DNA of 52,165 bases from Pseudomonas sp. CBZ-4 (GTDB taxonomy: Bacteria > Pseudomonadota > Gammaproteobacteria > Pseudomonadales > Pseudomonadaceae): the NCBI RefSeq assembly GCF_000346755.1, contig NZ_ANNV01000076.1, positions 1 through 52,165 on the forward strand, in the 5' to 3' direction. How positions within the stretch are numbered: position 1 is the stretch's first letter; every line of letters begins with the position of its first letter. The translations under genes were made by a program, and so were the position numbers. Below the pieces are notes generated by a model. That model searched no databases. It was not told the origin of the DNA and was given only the letters and a program-made list of their open reading frames with translations. Positions 9,820 through 16,989 of the stretch are shown piece after piece.

Positions 9820-10127
9820 CGCAGCCATCCTTAATGCATTGATTGATGACCCACTACGTTAAGCGCACGCGACGTAAATTCAGATTCAAATACCGGGGCG
9901 ATCGAGCGCTTGAAACCCGCAAAATTCGCGTCGTTTCCGCACGGTTTTACCACCACTCCCCTGCAGCGCACGCCACTGGGCAGGCGCCGCCGCGAGGCTT
10001 ACGGCCATTTGCCTTATAACTTATCGGTCTAAAACTCCACGAATAGCACCGTGTCAGTTTCTGGGTACGCGCCCTTTTGGGTGTATCGAGTATTCCCCTC
10101 CCCAACGGAAAAACCGGTAAGGAATTT
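9820..10127. other. Intergenic region between the NEL gene and the NAGGN operon
   Basis: These 308 bases separate divergent genes, so they must hold promoters for both the giant NEL gene and asnO. Osmotic induction of asnO is expected from the pathway. I looked for an AlgU-type site (GAACTT with TCTGA 16-17 bases on) and did not find a convincing one. A TTGCCTTATAACTT stretch at about 10008-10021 is AT-rich but not a clear sigma-70 match. No repeat or terminator is seen. Confidence 0.5.
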
Positions 10128-11900
10128 ATGTGCGGATTAGCTGGCGAGTTACGTTTTGATCACAGACCTGCCGACCTGGCAGCGATAGAACGCATCACCC
10201 ATCACCTGGCCCCCCGCGGCCCCGACGCCTGGGGTTTTCATGCCCAAGGGCCGGTTGCGCTGGGCCATCGACGCCTGAAAATCATGGACCTGTCGGACGG
10301 CTCGGCCCAGCCGATGGTGGATGCCCACTTGGGCCTGTCCCTGGCCTTCAACGGTGCCATCTACAACTTCCCGGAACTGCGCCAAGAGCTGGAAGCCCTG
10401 GGCTACGCCTTCCATTCCGGCGGTGACACCGAAGTGCTGCTCAAGGGCTACCACGCCTGGGGCGAAGCGCTGCTGCCCAAGCTCAACGGCATGTTTGCCT
10501 TTGCCATCTGGGAGCGCGATGCCCAGCGCCTGTTCATCGCCCGTGACCGTCTCGGTGTGAAGCCGTTGTACCTGTCGCGTACCGGCCAGCGTTTGCGCTT
10601 TGCCTCGGCGTTGCCGGCACTGCTCAAGGGCGGCGATATCAATCCGATCCTCGATCCGGTGGCGCTCAATCATTACCTGAACTTCCACGCCGTGGTGCCC
10701 GCGCCGCGCACCTTGCTCGCAGGCATCGAAAAGCTGCCGCCCGCGAGCTGGATGCGCATCGACGCCAGCGGCAAGACCGAGCAGAAGACCTGGTGGACCC
10801 TGCCCTACGGCCCACGTGAGGATGAGAAAAACCTGACATTGGAAGATTGGACCGACCGCGTCCTCGACAGCACCCGCGAAGCCGTGGCCATCCGCCAGCG
10901 CGCCGCCGTGGACGTCGGCGTGCTGCTCTCCGGTGGCGTCGACTCAAGCATGCTCGTCGGCCTGCTGCGGGAAGCCGGCGTGCAAGACCTGTCGACTTTC
11001 TCCATCGGTTTTGAAGATGCCGGCGGCGAGGCCGGTAACGAGTTCCAGTACTCCGACCTGATCGCCAAGCACTACGGCACCCGTCACCACCAATTGCGCA
11101 TCGCCGAAAGCGAGATCATCGAGCAACTGCCGGCGGCGTTCCGCGCCATGAGCGAGCCGATGGTCAGCCATGACTGCATCGCCTTCTACCTGCTGTCTCG
11201 AGAAGTGGCCAAACATTGCAAGGTGGTCCAGAGCGGCCAGGGCGCCGACGAACTGTTCGCCGGTTACCACTGGTACCCGCAGGTGGACGGCGCCAGCGAT
11301 CCGTACGCGGCTTATCGCGAGGCGTTTTTCGATCGCAGCTACGACGACTACGCCGCCACTGTTGCGCCGAAATGGCTGACGGCCAACGACGCCGCCGGCG
11401 ACTTCGTGCGCGAACATTTCGCCACGCCCGGCGCCGATGCCGCCGTGGACAAAGCCTTGCGCCTGGACAGCACGGTGATGCTGGTGGATGACCCGGTCAA
11501 ACGGGTGGACAACATGACCATGGCCTGGGGCCTGGAAGCGCGCACGCCGTTCCTGGACTACCGCCTGGTGGAACTGTCGGCCCGCGTGCCGGGCAAGTTC
11601 AAACTGCCCGACGGCGGCAAGCAAGTCTTGAAAGAGGCCGCGCGCCGCGTGATTCCCAGTGAAGTCATCGACCGCAAGAAAGGTTATTTCCCGGTGCCGG
11701 GACTCAAGCACTTGCAGGGCGACACCCTGAACTGGGTGCGCGACCTGCTGCTGGACCCGAGCCAGGATCGCGGCCTGTTCAACCCGGCCATGCTCGACCG
11801 CCTGCTCACCGACCCGCAAGGCCAACTGACTCCGCTGCGCGGCTCCAAGCTGTGGCAACTGGCGGCGCTGAACCTGTGGCTCAGCGAACAAGGAATCTGA
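10128..11900 (+). CDS. asnO: N-acetylglutaminylglutamine amidotransferase (asparagine synthase family)
   Basis: This protein is related to glutamine-hydrolysing asparagine synthetase. In this operon it is expected to amidate acetylglutaminylglutamine to the osmolyte NAGGN. Starting at the ATG at 10128 places the nucleophile Cys at position 2 (MCGLAGE), as class II glutaminase domains require; a TAAGGA lies just upstream. The longer frame to 10077 would bury this Cys. The synthetase half carries the ATP pyrophosphatase motif LLSGGVDSS and later GQGADELFAGY. It has 590 residues. The gene is followed by ngg after only 3 bases, so the two are co-translated. The assignment rests on the conserved asnO-ngg-M42 neighbourhood; on its own it would be called AsnB. 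Confidence 0.93.
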   Translation: MCGLAGELRFDHRPADLAAIERITHHLAPRGPDAWGFHAQGPVALGHRRLKIMDLSDGSAQPMVDAHLGLSLAFNGAIYNFPELRQELEALGYAFHSGGDTEVLLKGYHAWGEALLPKLNGMFAFAIWERDAQRLFIARDRLGVKPLYLSRTGQRLRFASALPALLKGGDINPILDPVALNHYLNFHAVVPAPRTLLAGIEKLPPASWMRIDASGKTEQKTWWTLPYGPREDEKNLTLEDWTDRVLDSTREAVAIRQRAAVDVGVLLSGGVDSSMLVGLLREAGVQDLSTFSIGFEDAGGEAGNEFQYSDLIAKHYGTRHHQLRIAESEIIEQLPAAFRAMSEPMVSHDCIAFYLLSREVAKHCKVVQSGQGADELFAGYHWYPQVDGASDPYAAYREAFFDRSYDDYAATVAPKWLTANDAAGDFVREHFATPGADAAVDKALRLDSTVMLVDDPVKRVDNMTMAWGLEARTPFLDYRLVELSARVPGKFKLPDGGKQVLKEAARRVIPSEVIDRKKGYFPVPGLKHLQGDTLNWVRDLLLDPSQDRGLFNPAMLDRLLTDPQGQLTPLRGSKLWQLAALNLWLSEQGI

Positions 11901-11903
11901 CCG

Positions 11904-13637
11904 ATGAAACCCCATGCAGCGGCCTACAGCCAACGCTTGCTCAAGGGCCAGGCGCCGTCCTACGAGCGCCTGCAAGCCCGGCTGGCCGAAGATGGCAGCC
12001 CTTTAAGCGCAGACCCGATTGCCGTGCATTGTGGTTGGGGCCGGTTATTGATCGGCCATACGTTTCCCGACCCGGCGAGCCTGGCCCAGGAACTGCTCAA
12101 TGAGCAATCCGGCGAACGGGACATCGCGCTGTACGTGGCGGCGCCCCAGCAGATCCTGGGGATCGACCCGCAGCAGCTGTTCCTCGACCCCTCCGATACC
12201 CTGCGTCTGTGGTTCACCGACTACCGCCCCGCCACCCGCGTGTTTCGTGGCTTTCGTATCCGCCGCGTGCAAAGCGAAGCAGATTGGCTGGCCGTGAACC
12301 AGCTCTACCAAGGCCGGGGCATGCTGCCCGTGGACGCCGAACGCCTGACGCCGCGCCATCAAGGTGGCCCGGTGTACTGGCTGGCGGAAGACGAAGACAG
12401 CGGCGCGGTGATCGGCAGCGTGATGGGCCTCAATCACCAGAAAGCCTTTCACGACCCGGAAAACGGTTGCAGCCTGTGGTGCCTGGCGGTCGATCCGCAA
12501 TGCACACGCCCCGGCGTCGGCGAAGTGCTGGTGCGCCACCTGGTGGAACACTTCATGAGCCGTGGCTTGAGCTACCTCGACCTGTCGGTGCTGCACGACA
12601 ACCGCCAGGCCAAGAACCTTTACGCCAAGCTCGGCTTTCGTGCGCTGACCACCTTTGCGATCAAGCGCAAGAACGGCATCAACCAACCGCTGTTCCTCGG
12701 CCCGGGTCCGCAGGCGGGGTTCAATACCTATGCGCGGATCATTGTCGAGGAAGCCCATCGGCGCGGCATTGACGTGCAGGTGGATGATGCCGACGCCGGT
12801 CTGTTCACCCTCAGCCACGGCGGACGCCGCGTGCGGTGCCGTGAATCGTTGAGCGACCTGACCAGCGCCATCAGCATGACCCTGTGCCAGGACAAGAGCC
12901 TGACCCACAAGGTGCTCAAGGCTGCCGGCCTGAAACTGCCGTCGCAGCAATTGGCGGGCAGTGCCGATGACAACCTGGAGTTTCTCGACGAGCACCAACG
13001 CATCGTGGTCAAGCCGCTGGACGGCGAGCAAGGCCAGGGTGTGGCGGTGGATTTGCAAACCATTGAAGAGGTACAGCAGGCCATTGAAGCCGCACGCCCG
13101 TTCGACAGCCGCGTGCTGCTGGAGAGCTTTCACGAAGGCTTGGACCTGCGCATCCTGGTGATCGGTTTCGAGGTGGTCGCCGCTGCGATTCGCCGCCCCG
13201 CCGAAGTGACCGGTGACGGTCATCATTCCATCGGCGCGCTGATCGAAGCCCAGAGCCGTCGCCGCCAGGCCGCGACCGACGGTGAAAGCAAAATCCCCCT
13301 GGATGCCGAAACCGAACGCACCCTGCACGCCGCAGGCTATGACTACAGCAGCATCCTGCCACGGGGCCAGACCCTGGCCGTGCGCCGCACCGCCAACCTG
13401 CACACCGGCGGCTGCCTGGAAGACGTCACCGCCATCCTGCACCCCACGCTGGTGGACGCCGCCGTGCGTGCCGCCCGCGCCCTGGACATCCCCATGGTGG
13501 GCCTGGACCTGATGGTGCCCGCCGCCGACAAACCCGAGTATGTGTTTATCGAAGCCAACGAACGGGCCGGGCTGGCCAATCATGAACCGCAGCCGACGGC
13601 TGAGCGGTTTGTGGATTTGTTGTTTCCCCATAGTTAG
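11904..13637 (+). CDS. ngg: N-acetylglutaminylglutamine synthetase (GNAT plus ATP-grasp)
   Basis: A 577-residue fusion expected to make N-acetylglutaminylglutamine, the precursor of NAGGN. A GNAT acetyltransferase domain lies at about residues 115-255, with the acetyl-CoA loop in CTRPGVGEVLVRHL and a closing NLYAKLGF segment. An ATP-grasp ligase domain fills about 290-575, with VVKPLDGEQGQGV as the nucleotide-binding lysine/glycine loop and FIEANERAG as the metal-binding end. The fusion fits a protein that first acetylates glutamine and then joins a second glutamine. It starts 3 bases after asnO, with its ribosome site (AAGGA) inside the asnO end. Confidence 0.94.
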   Translation: MKPHAAAYSQRLLKGQAPSYERLQARLAEDGSPLSADPIAVHCGWGRLLIGHTFPDPASLAQELLNEQSGERDIALYVAAPQQILGIDPQQLFLDPSDTLRLWFTDYRPATRVFRGFRIRRVQSEADWLAVNQLYQGRGMLPVDAERLTPRHQGGPVYWLAEDEDSGAVIGSVMGLNHQKAFHDPENGCSLWCLAVDPQCTRPGVGEVLVRHLVEHFMSRGLSYLDLSVLHDNRQAKNLYAKLGFRALTTFAIKRKNGINQPLFLGPGPQAGFNTYARIIVEEAHRRGIDVQVDDADAGLFTLSHGGRRVRCRESLSDLTSAISMTLCQDKSLTHKVLKAAGLKLPSQQLAGSADDNLEFLDEHQRIVVKPLDGEQGQGVAVDLQTIEEVQQAIEAARPFDSRVLLESFHEGLDLRILVIGFEVVAAAIRRPAEVTGDGHHSIGALIEAQSRRRQAATDGESKIPLDAETERTLHAAGYDYSSILPRGQTLAVRRTANLHTGGCLEDVTAILHPTLVDAAVRAARALDIPMVGLDLMVPAADKPEYVFIEANERAGLANHEPQPTAERFVDLLFPHS

Positions 13638-13668
13638 CTGAGTGCTTGAGAAGTGGGTTGCCTGACCT

Positions 13669-13745
13669 GGCCTCATCGCGGGCAAGCCCGCTCCCACAGG
13701 TTGATCGCATTCCAATGTGGGAGCGGGCTTGCCCGCGATGAGGCC
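13669..13745. repeat. Perfect 30-base inverted repeat of two REP sequences
   Basis: The left arm at 13669-13698 and the right arm at 13716-13745 are exact reverse complements around a 17-base loop. Each arm carries the REP core GGGCAAGCCCGCTCCCACA. It lies between ngg and the peptidase gene in the same operon, where its mRNA would fold into a very strong hairpin without a T-run. It could protect the upstream asnO-ngg message or lower expression of the last gene. Confidence 0.95.
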
Positions 13746-13784
13746 CTTGAAGACACCACACCCTCAATGCCAACAGGAGTCTTT

Positions 13785-14969
13785 ATGAGCCAAACCATCC
13801 CCGAACCGGACCTGAACTACCTGCAAAAAGTCCTCCTGGAAATGCTCGCCATTCCCAGCCCCACCGGGTTCACCGACACCATCGTGCGTTACGTCGCCGA
13901 GCGCCTGGAAGAACTCGGCATACCCTTCGAAATGACCCGGCGCGGCACCATTCGCGCCACCCTCAAGGGCCAGAAAAACAGCCCCGACCGCGCCGTGTCC
14001 GCCCACCTCGACACCATCGGCGCCGCCGTGCGGGCGATCAAGGACAACGGCCGCCTGACCCTGGCGCCGGTGGGCTGCTGGTCCAGCCGCTTCGCCGAAG
14101 GCAGCCGTGTCAGCCTGTTCACCGACAATGGCGTGATCCGTGGCAGCGTGCTGCCGCTGATGGCCTCCGGGCATGCGTTCAACACCGCCGTGGATGAGAT
14201 GCCGGTGAGTTGGGACCATGTGGAGCTGCGCCTGGACGCCTACTGCGCGACCCGCGCCGATTGCGATTCCCTGGGGATCAGCGTCGGCGACTATGTGGCC
14301 TTCGACCCCTTGCCCGAGTTCACCGAAAGCGGGCATATCAGCGCCCGCCACCTCGACGACAAGGCCGGCGTGGCCGCCCTGCTCGCGGCGCTCAAGGCCA
14401 TCGTCGACAGCGGCACGCCGTTGCTGATCGATTGCCACCCGCTGTTCACCATCACCGAAGAAACCGGCAGCGGCGCCGCGGCCGCCCTGCCCTGGGACGT
14501 CAGCGAATTTGTCGGCATCGATATCGCCCCGGTCGCCCCCGGCCAGCATTCCAGCGAGCATGCGGTGAGCGTGGCCATGCAGGATTCCGGCGGGCCGTAC
14601 GACTATCACCTGTCCCGGCACCTGCTGCGCCTGGCGGCGGACAACGACCTGCCGGTGCGCCGCGACCTGTTCCGTTACTACTTCAGTGACGCCCACTCGG
14701 CCGTGACCGCCGGCCACGATATCCGCACCGCGCTGCTGGCGTTTGGTTGTGATGCGACCCACGGCTACGAGCGCACCCACATCGACAGCCTGGCGGCCTT
14801 GAGTCGCCTGCTGGGCGCGTACATCCTCAGCCCGCCGGTGTTCGCCAGCGATGCACAACCGGCCCAGGGTTCACTGGACCGCTTCAGTCATCAGCTGGAA
14901 CACGAGACGCAGATGGAGAGCGACACGCGGGTGCCGTCCGTGGACAGCCTGGTCGGTCAGAAAACCTGA
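13785..14969 (+). CDS. Osmoprotectant NAGGN-system M42 family peptidase
   Basis: A 394-residue metallo-aminopeptidase of the M42 type, regularly linked to asnO-ngg and therefore thought to act on NAGGN or a related peptide. Dinuclear zinc ligands are visible in order: AHLDT, LDDKAG, the EETGSG catalytic Glu pair, GIDIAP, and the late DATHGYERTH His. The frame is open from 13653, but the ATG at 13785 has AGGAG five bases before it and matches family length. The extra upstream codons would run through the REP hairpin. Its exact substrate cannot be read from the sequence. Confidence 0.92.
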   Translation: MSQTIPEPDLNYLQKVLLEMLAIPSPTGFTDTIVRYVAERLEELGIPFEMTRRGTIRATLKGQKNSPDRAVSAHLDTIGAAVRAIKDNGRLTLAPVGCWSSRFAEGSRVSLFTDNGVIRGSVLPLMASGHAFNTAVDEMPVSWDHVELRLDAYCATRADCDSLGISVGDYVAFDPLPEFTESGHISARHLDDKAGVAALLAALKAIVDSGTPLLIDCHPLFTITEETGSGAAAALPWDVSEFVGIDIAPVAPGQHSSEHAVSVAMQDSGGPYDYHLSRHLLRLAADNDLPVRRDLFRYYFSDAHSAVTAGHDIRTALLAFGCDATHGYERTHIDSLAALSRLLGAYILSPPVFASDAQPAQGSLDRFSHQLEHETQMESDTRVPSVDSLVGQKT

Positions 14970-15038
14970 GGCTGGCAACTGCTGGTAACAAGGGCCCCGG
15001 CGCAGTAGCATCGCCGGGATTCCCCAGCCGAGGCTTGT

Positions 15039-15266
15039 ATGCTGATTCCCTACGACGCACTTGAAGTCGACACCCTGACCCGTCTGATTGAAGATTTCGT
15101 CACCCGCGACGGCACCGACAATGGCGACGACACGCCCCTGGAAACCCGCGTGCTGCGCGTACGCCAGGCGCTGACCAAAGGCCAGGCACTGATTGTGTTC
15201 GACCCCGAAAGCGAGCAATGCCAGTTGATGCTCAAGCACGACGTGCCCAAGCATCTGTTCGACTGA
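15039..15266 (+). CDS. YheU family protein
   Basis: A 75-residue acidic cytoplasmic protein that aligns in pattern with E. coli YheU (UPF0270). Shared features are the MLIPY start, the LTRLIEDFVTRDGTD segment, and a central ALTKGQALIVFDPESEQ stretch. No biochemical role is established for the family. A GAGG six bases before the ATG supports the start. It converges on csrA, with 5 bases between the stop codons and no obvious terminator between them. Confidence 0.88.
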   Translation: MLIPYDALEVDTLTRLIEDFVTRDGTDNGDDTPLETRVLRVRQALTKGQALIVFDPESEQCQLMLKHDVPKHLFD

Positions 15267-15271
15267 GAGAT

Positions 15272-15469
15272 TTACGGGCTGGTGGCGGCGGGGGTTTCTG
15301 CGGCTTGGCGTTCGAGGATTTTCTGATACACCTCGGCGCGGTGCACATTGACCCCCACCGGCGCCTCGACACCAAATTTCACCTGTGAACCGTTCAACTC
15401 GATAATGTGCAAGGCGATGTCATCGCCGATGGAAATGGTTTCGCCTACAGCACGGCTGAGTACCAGCAT
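15272..15469 (-). CDS. csrA: CsrA/RsmA family post-transcriptional regulator, divergent paralogue
   Basis: A 65-residue RNA-binding dimer-forming protein expected to bind GGA motifs in mRNA leaders. The RNA-contact residues are kept: Leu4, Arg6 and Arg44 (VHRAEVY). It differs from the usual RsmA/RsmE sequence at many core positions, reading [19 protein letters not shown] and VKFGVEAP where RsmA has VRIGVNAP. It is therefore a distinct paralogue and not the main RsmA. The start at 15469 is set by MLVLSR and by AAAGGA eight bases upstream; the longer open frame is not coding. The genuine RsmA/RsmE genes are not in this window. Confidence 0.92.
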   Translation of the reverse strand: MLVLSRAVGETISIGDDIALHIIELNGSQVKFGVEAPVGVNVHRAEVYQKILERQAAETPAATSP

Positions 15470-15600
15470 GGCGGTTGTCCTTTGAGAGTGACAGGACCTT
15501 GACCATGCGCGATTGCGCGGGAGTACAGCAATGGCTGGCGGCAAAATCAGGCCAGACCTACACCCACCGGTAATTTCCCTGACAGACCGCATTCCAAACT

Positions 15601-15618
15601 GTGGGAGCTGGCTCCCAC
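15601..15618. repeat. Short REP-derived palindrome
   Basis: GTGGGAGC-TG-GCTCCCAC is a perfect 8-base inverted repeat made of the REP head sequence only, with the GGCTTGCC core deleted. It lies upstream of csrA and downstream of the short-chain dehydrogenase stop codon. It may act as a weak transcription end for the dehydrogenase, though no T-run follows. Confidence 0.7.
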
Positions 15619-15649
15619 ATTTGTACCGGTTTGCAACCTGAGACTGCGC

Positions 15650-16465
15650 TCAGGCCTTGCTCGCCTGCGCCTTGGCCCGCATCTTGTCGGCCATGGTGGT
15701 CATTTCGTCATACAGCAACTGCGGATTCTTCTGCTTCAGTGCCCATGCCATCCGCCCCTGTTCGTGGGGCAAGATCATGAATTCGCCTTCCGCCACACGC
15801 TGGTAGATGTAGTCGGCAATCTGCGCCGCCGAAATCGGCGAGCTTTCCAGCAATTTGCCGACCTGCGCTTTCATCGCGGGCGTCGGCCCACGGAACGAAT
15901 CCAACAGGTTGGTCTGGAAAAACGATGGGCACACCACGTGCACACCGACCTCCTGTTGCTTGAGCTCCACCAACAGGCTTTCCGACAAGGCCACCACACC
16001 GGCCTTGGCCACGTTGTAGTTGCTCATGGCCGGCCCTTGCATCAGCGCGGCCATCGAGGCGATGTTGATGATGCGGCCCTTGCTCTTTTCCAGCAGCGGC
16101 AGGAACGCCTTGCAGCCCTTGACCACGCCCATCAGGTTGATCGCGATCTGCCAGTCCCAATCCTCCAGGGACAGTTCGGCGAAGAAACCGCCCGAGGCCA
16201 CGCCGGCATTGTTGACGATCACGTCAATGCCACCGAGCTTCACTTCGCAGGCCTGGGCAAACGCGGTGAGCTGGCTGTAGTCGCGCACGTCGCAACGCTG
16301 GACGAAGCCATCGCCACCCGCCTCGCGCACGAGCTTGAGGGTTTCTTGCAGGCCCGGCTCACTGACGTCCGACAAGGCCAACTGCCAACCCTCGCGGGCC
16401 CAGCGCAGAGCGATTTCGCGACCCAGGCCGGACCCGGCGCCAGTGATCATCATGCGATTTTGCAT
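15650..16465 (-). CDS. Short-chain dehydrogenase/reductase
   Basis: A 271-residue classical SDR. It shows the NAD(P)-binding TGAGSGLG motif at the N-terminus, NNAG at about residue 84, and the catalytic Ser (NIAS) with the YxxxK pair (YNVAK). The aspartate in ALSDVSEP after the second strand suggests a preference for NAD(H), by family rule. The protein lacks a signal peptide or membrane segment. The start has AAGG nine bases upstream. It is a single gene, with no neighbour that fixes its substrate. Confidence 0.92.
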   Translation of the reverse strand: MQNRMMITGAGSGLGREIALRWAREGWQLALSDVSEPGLQETLKLVREAGGDGFVQRCDVRDYSQLTAFAQACEVKLGGIDVIVNNAGVASGGFFAELSLEDWDWQIAINLMGVVKGCKAFLPLLEKSKGRIINIASMAALMQGPAMSNYNVAKAGVVALSESLLVELKQQEVGVHVVCPSFFQTNLLDSFRGPTPAMKAQVGKLLESSPISAAQIADYIYQRVAEGEFMILPHEQGRMAWALKQKNPQLLYDEMTTMADKMRAKAQASKA

Positions 16466-16782
16466 AGGAAGTTGCCTTGTGGTTCACGGAAGAAGTGATC
16501 GGCAGTGTAGCGAAGGTTTTTCCCACACCCACGCCCCATAAAGTTGCTGAATGCCCCAGGCAAACCCGCGACCGGGTCGGAGCGCCGGACAATGCACAAG
16601 TTCCATTTTTTTCAACTAAGCGCACGCATTAAAAGAAATAAGCAAGTTTGCGAAAAGCTTTAAAAAAACTTGGAATTTTCTGTGAGCTGGCACAGTCGGA
16701 GTTATTAAGGCGCCTGTCATTAAAGTGGCAGGCCTACCGATAAATAACCGGTCTTTGCAGAAGGCCTATAAGGAAGAAAACC
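16466..16782. promoter_or_regulatory. AT-rich leader region upstream of the small membrane protein gene
   Basis: These 317 bases separate divergent genes. The part from about 16605 to 16680 is strikingly A/T-rich for this genome, a usual sign of a promoter. A hairpin, GCCTGTC-ATTAAA-GTGGCAGGC, lies at 16712-16733, about 50 bases before the DUF3309 start. It may sit in the mRNA leader. No exact sigma-factor match could be fixed. Confidence 0.4.
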
Positions 16783-16935
16783 ATGAGCCTCATTCTGATC
16801 ATTATCCTGATCCTCCTGCTGGTCGGTGGCCTGCCGGTCTTCCCGCACTCCCGTAATTGGGGTTATGGCCCGTCGGGTATCCTCGGTGTGGTGTTGGTCG
16901 TACTGTTGGTGTTGTTGCTGCTCGGCCGGATATAA
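16783..16935 (+). CDS. DUF3309 family small membrane protein
   Basis: A 50-residue protein. It has a hydrophobic N-terminal segment (SLILIIILILLLVGG), a short loop with PVFPHSRNWGYGPSG, and a second hydrophobic helix (VVLVVLLVLLLLGR). Two membrane passes around a proline/tryptophan loop are the DUF3309 pattern. Its function is unknown. AAGGAAG lies seven bases before the ATG. A strong terminator follows directly, so it is transcribed alone. Confidence 0.85.
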   Translation: MSLILIIILILLLVGGLPVFPHSRNWGYGPSGILGVVLVVLLVLLLLGRI

Positions 16936-16944
16936 ACGGCAGGC

Positions 16945-16978
16945 AAAAAAAGAGGCCCTCTAGAGGGCCTCTTTTTTA
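16945..16978. terminator. Bidirectional rho-independent terminator
   Basis: AGAGGCCC-TCTAGA-GGGCCTCT forms a perfect palindrome, flanked by an A-run on the left and a T-run on the right. It can stop transcription both of the DUF3309 gene and of the convergent LTA-synthase-family gene. Confidence 0.93.
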
Positions 16979-16989
16979 TGCTCGGTTAG

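Noticed and set aside
9820..10127. Possible AlgU (extracytoplasmic stress) promoter before asnO
   Set aside because: No GAACTT/TCTGA pair at proper spacing; the TAACTT near 10017 lacks a matching -10 element.
16689..16705. TGGCAC motif that looks like a -24 sigma-54 element
   Set aside because: Ten bases after GG the sequence is GT, not GC, so the invariant -12 dinucleotide is missing.
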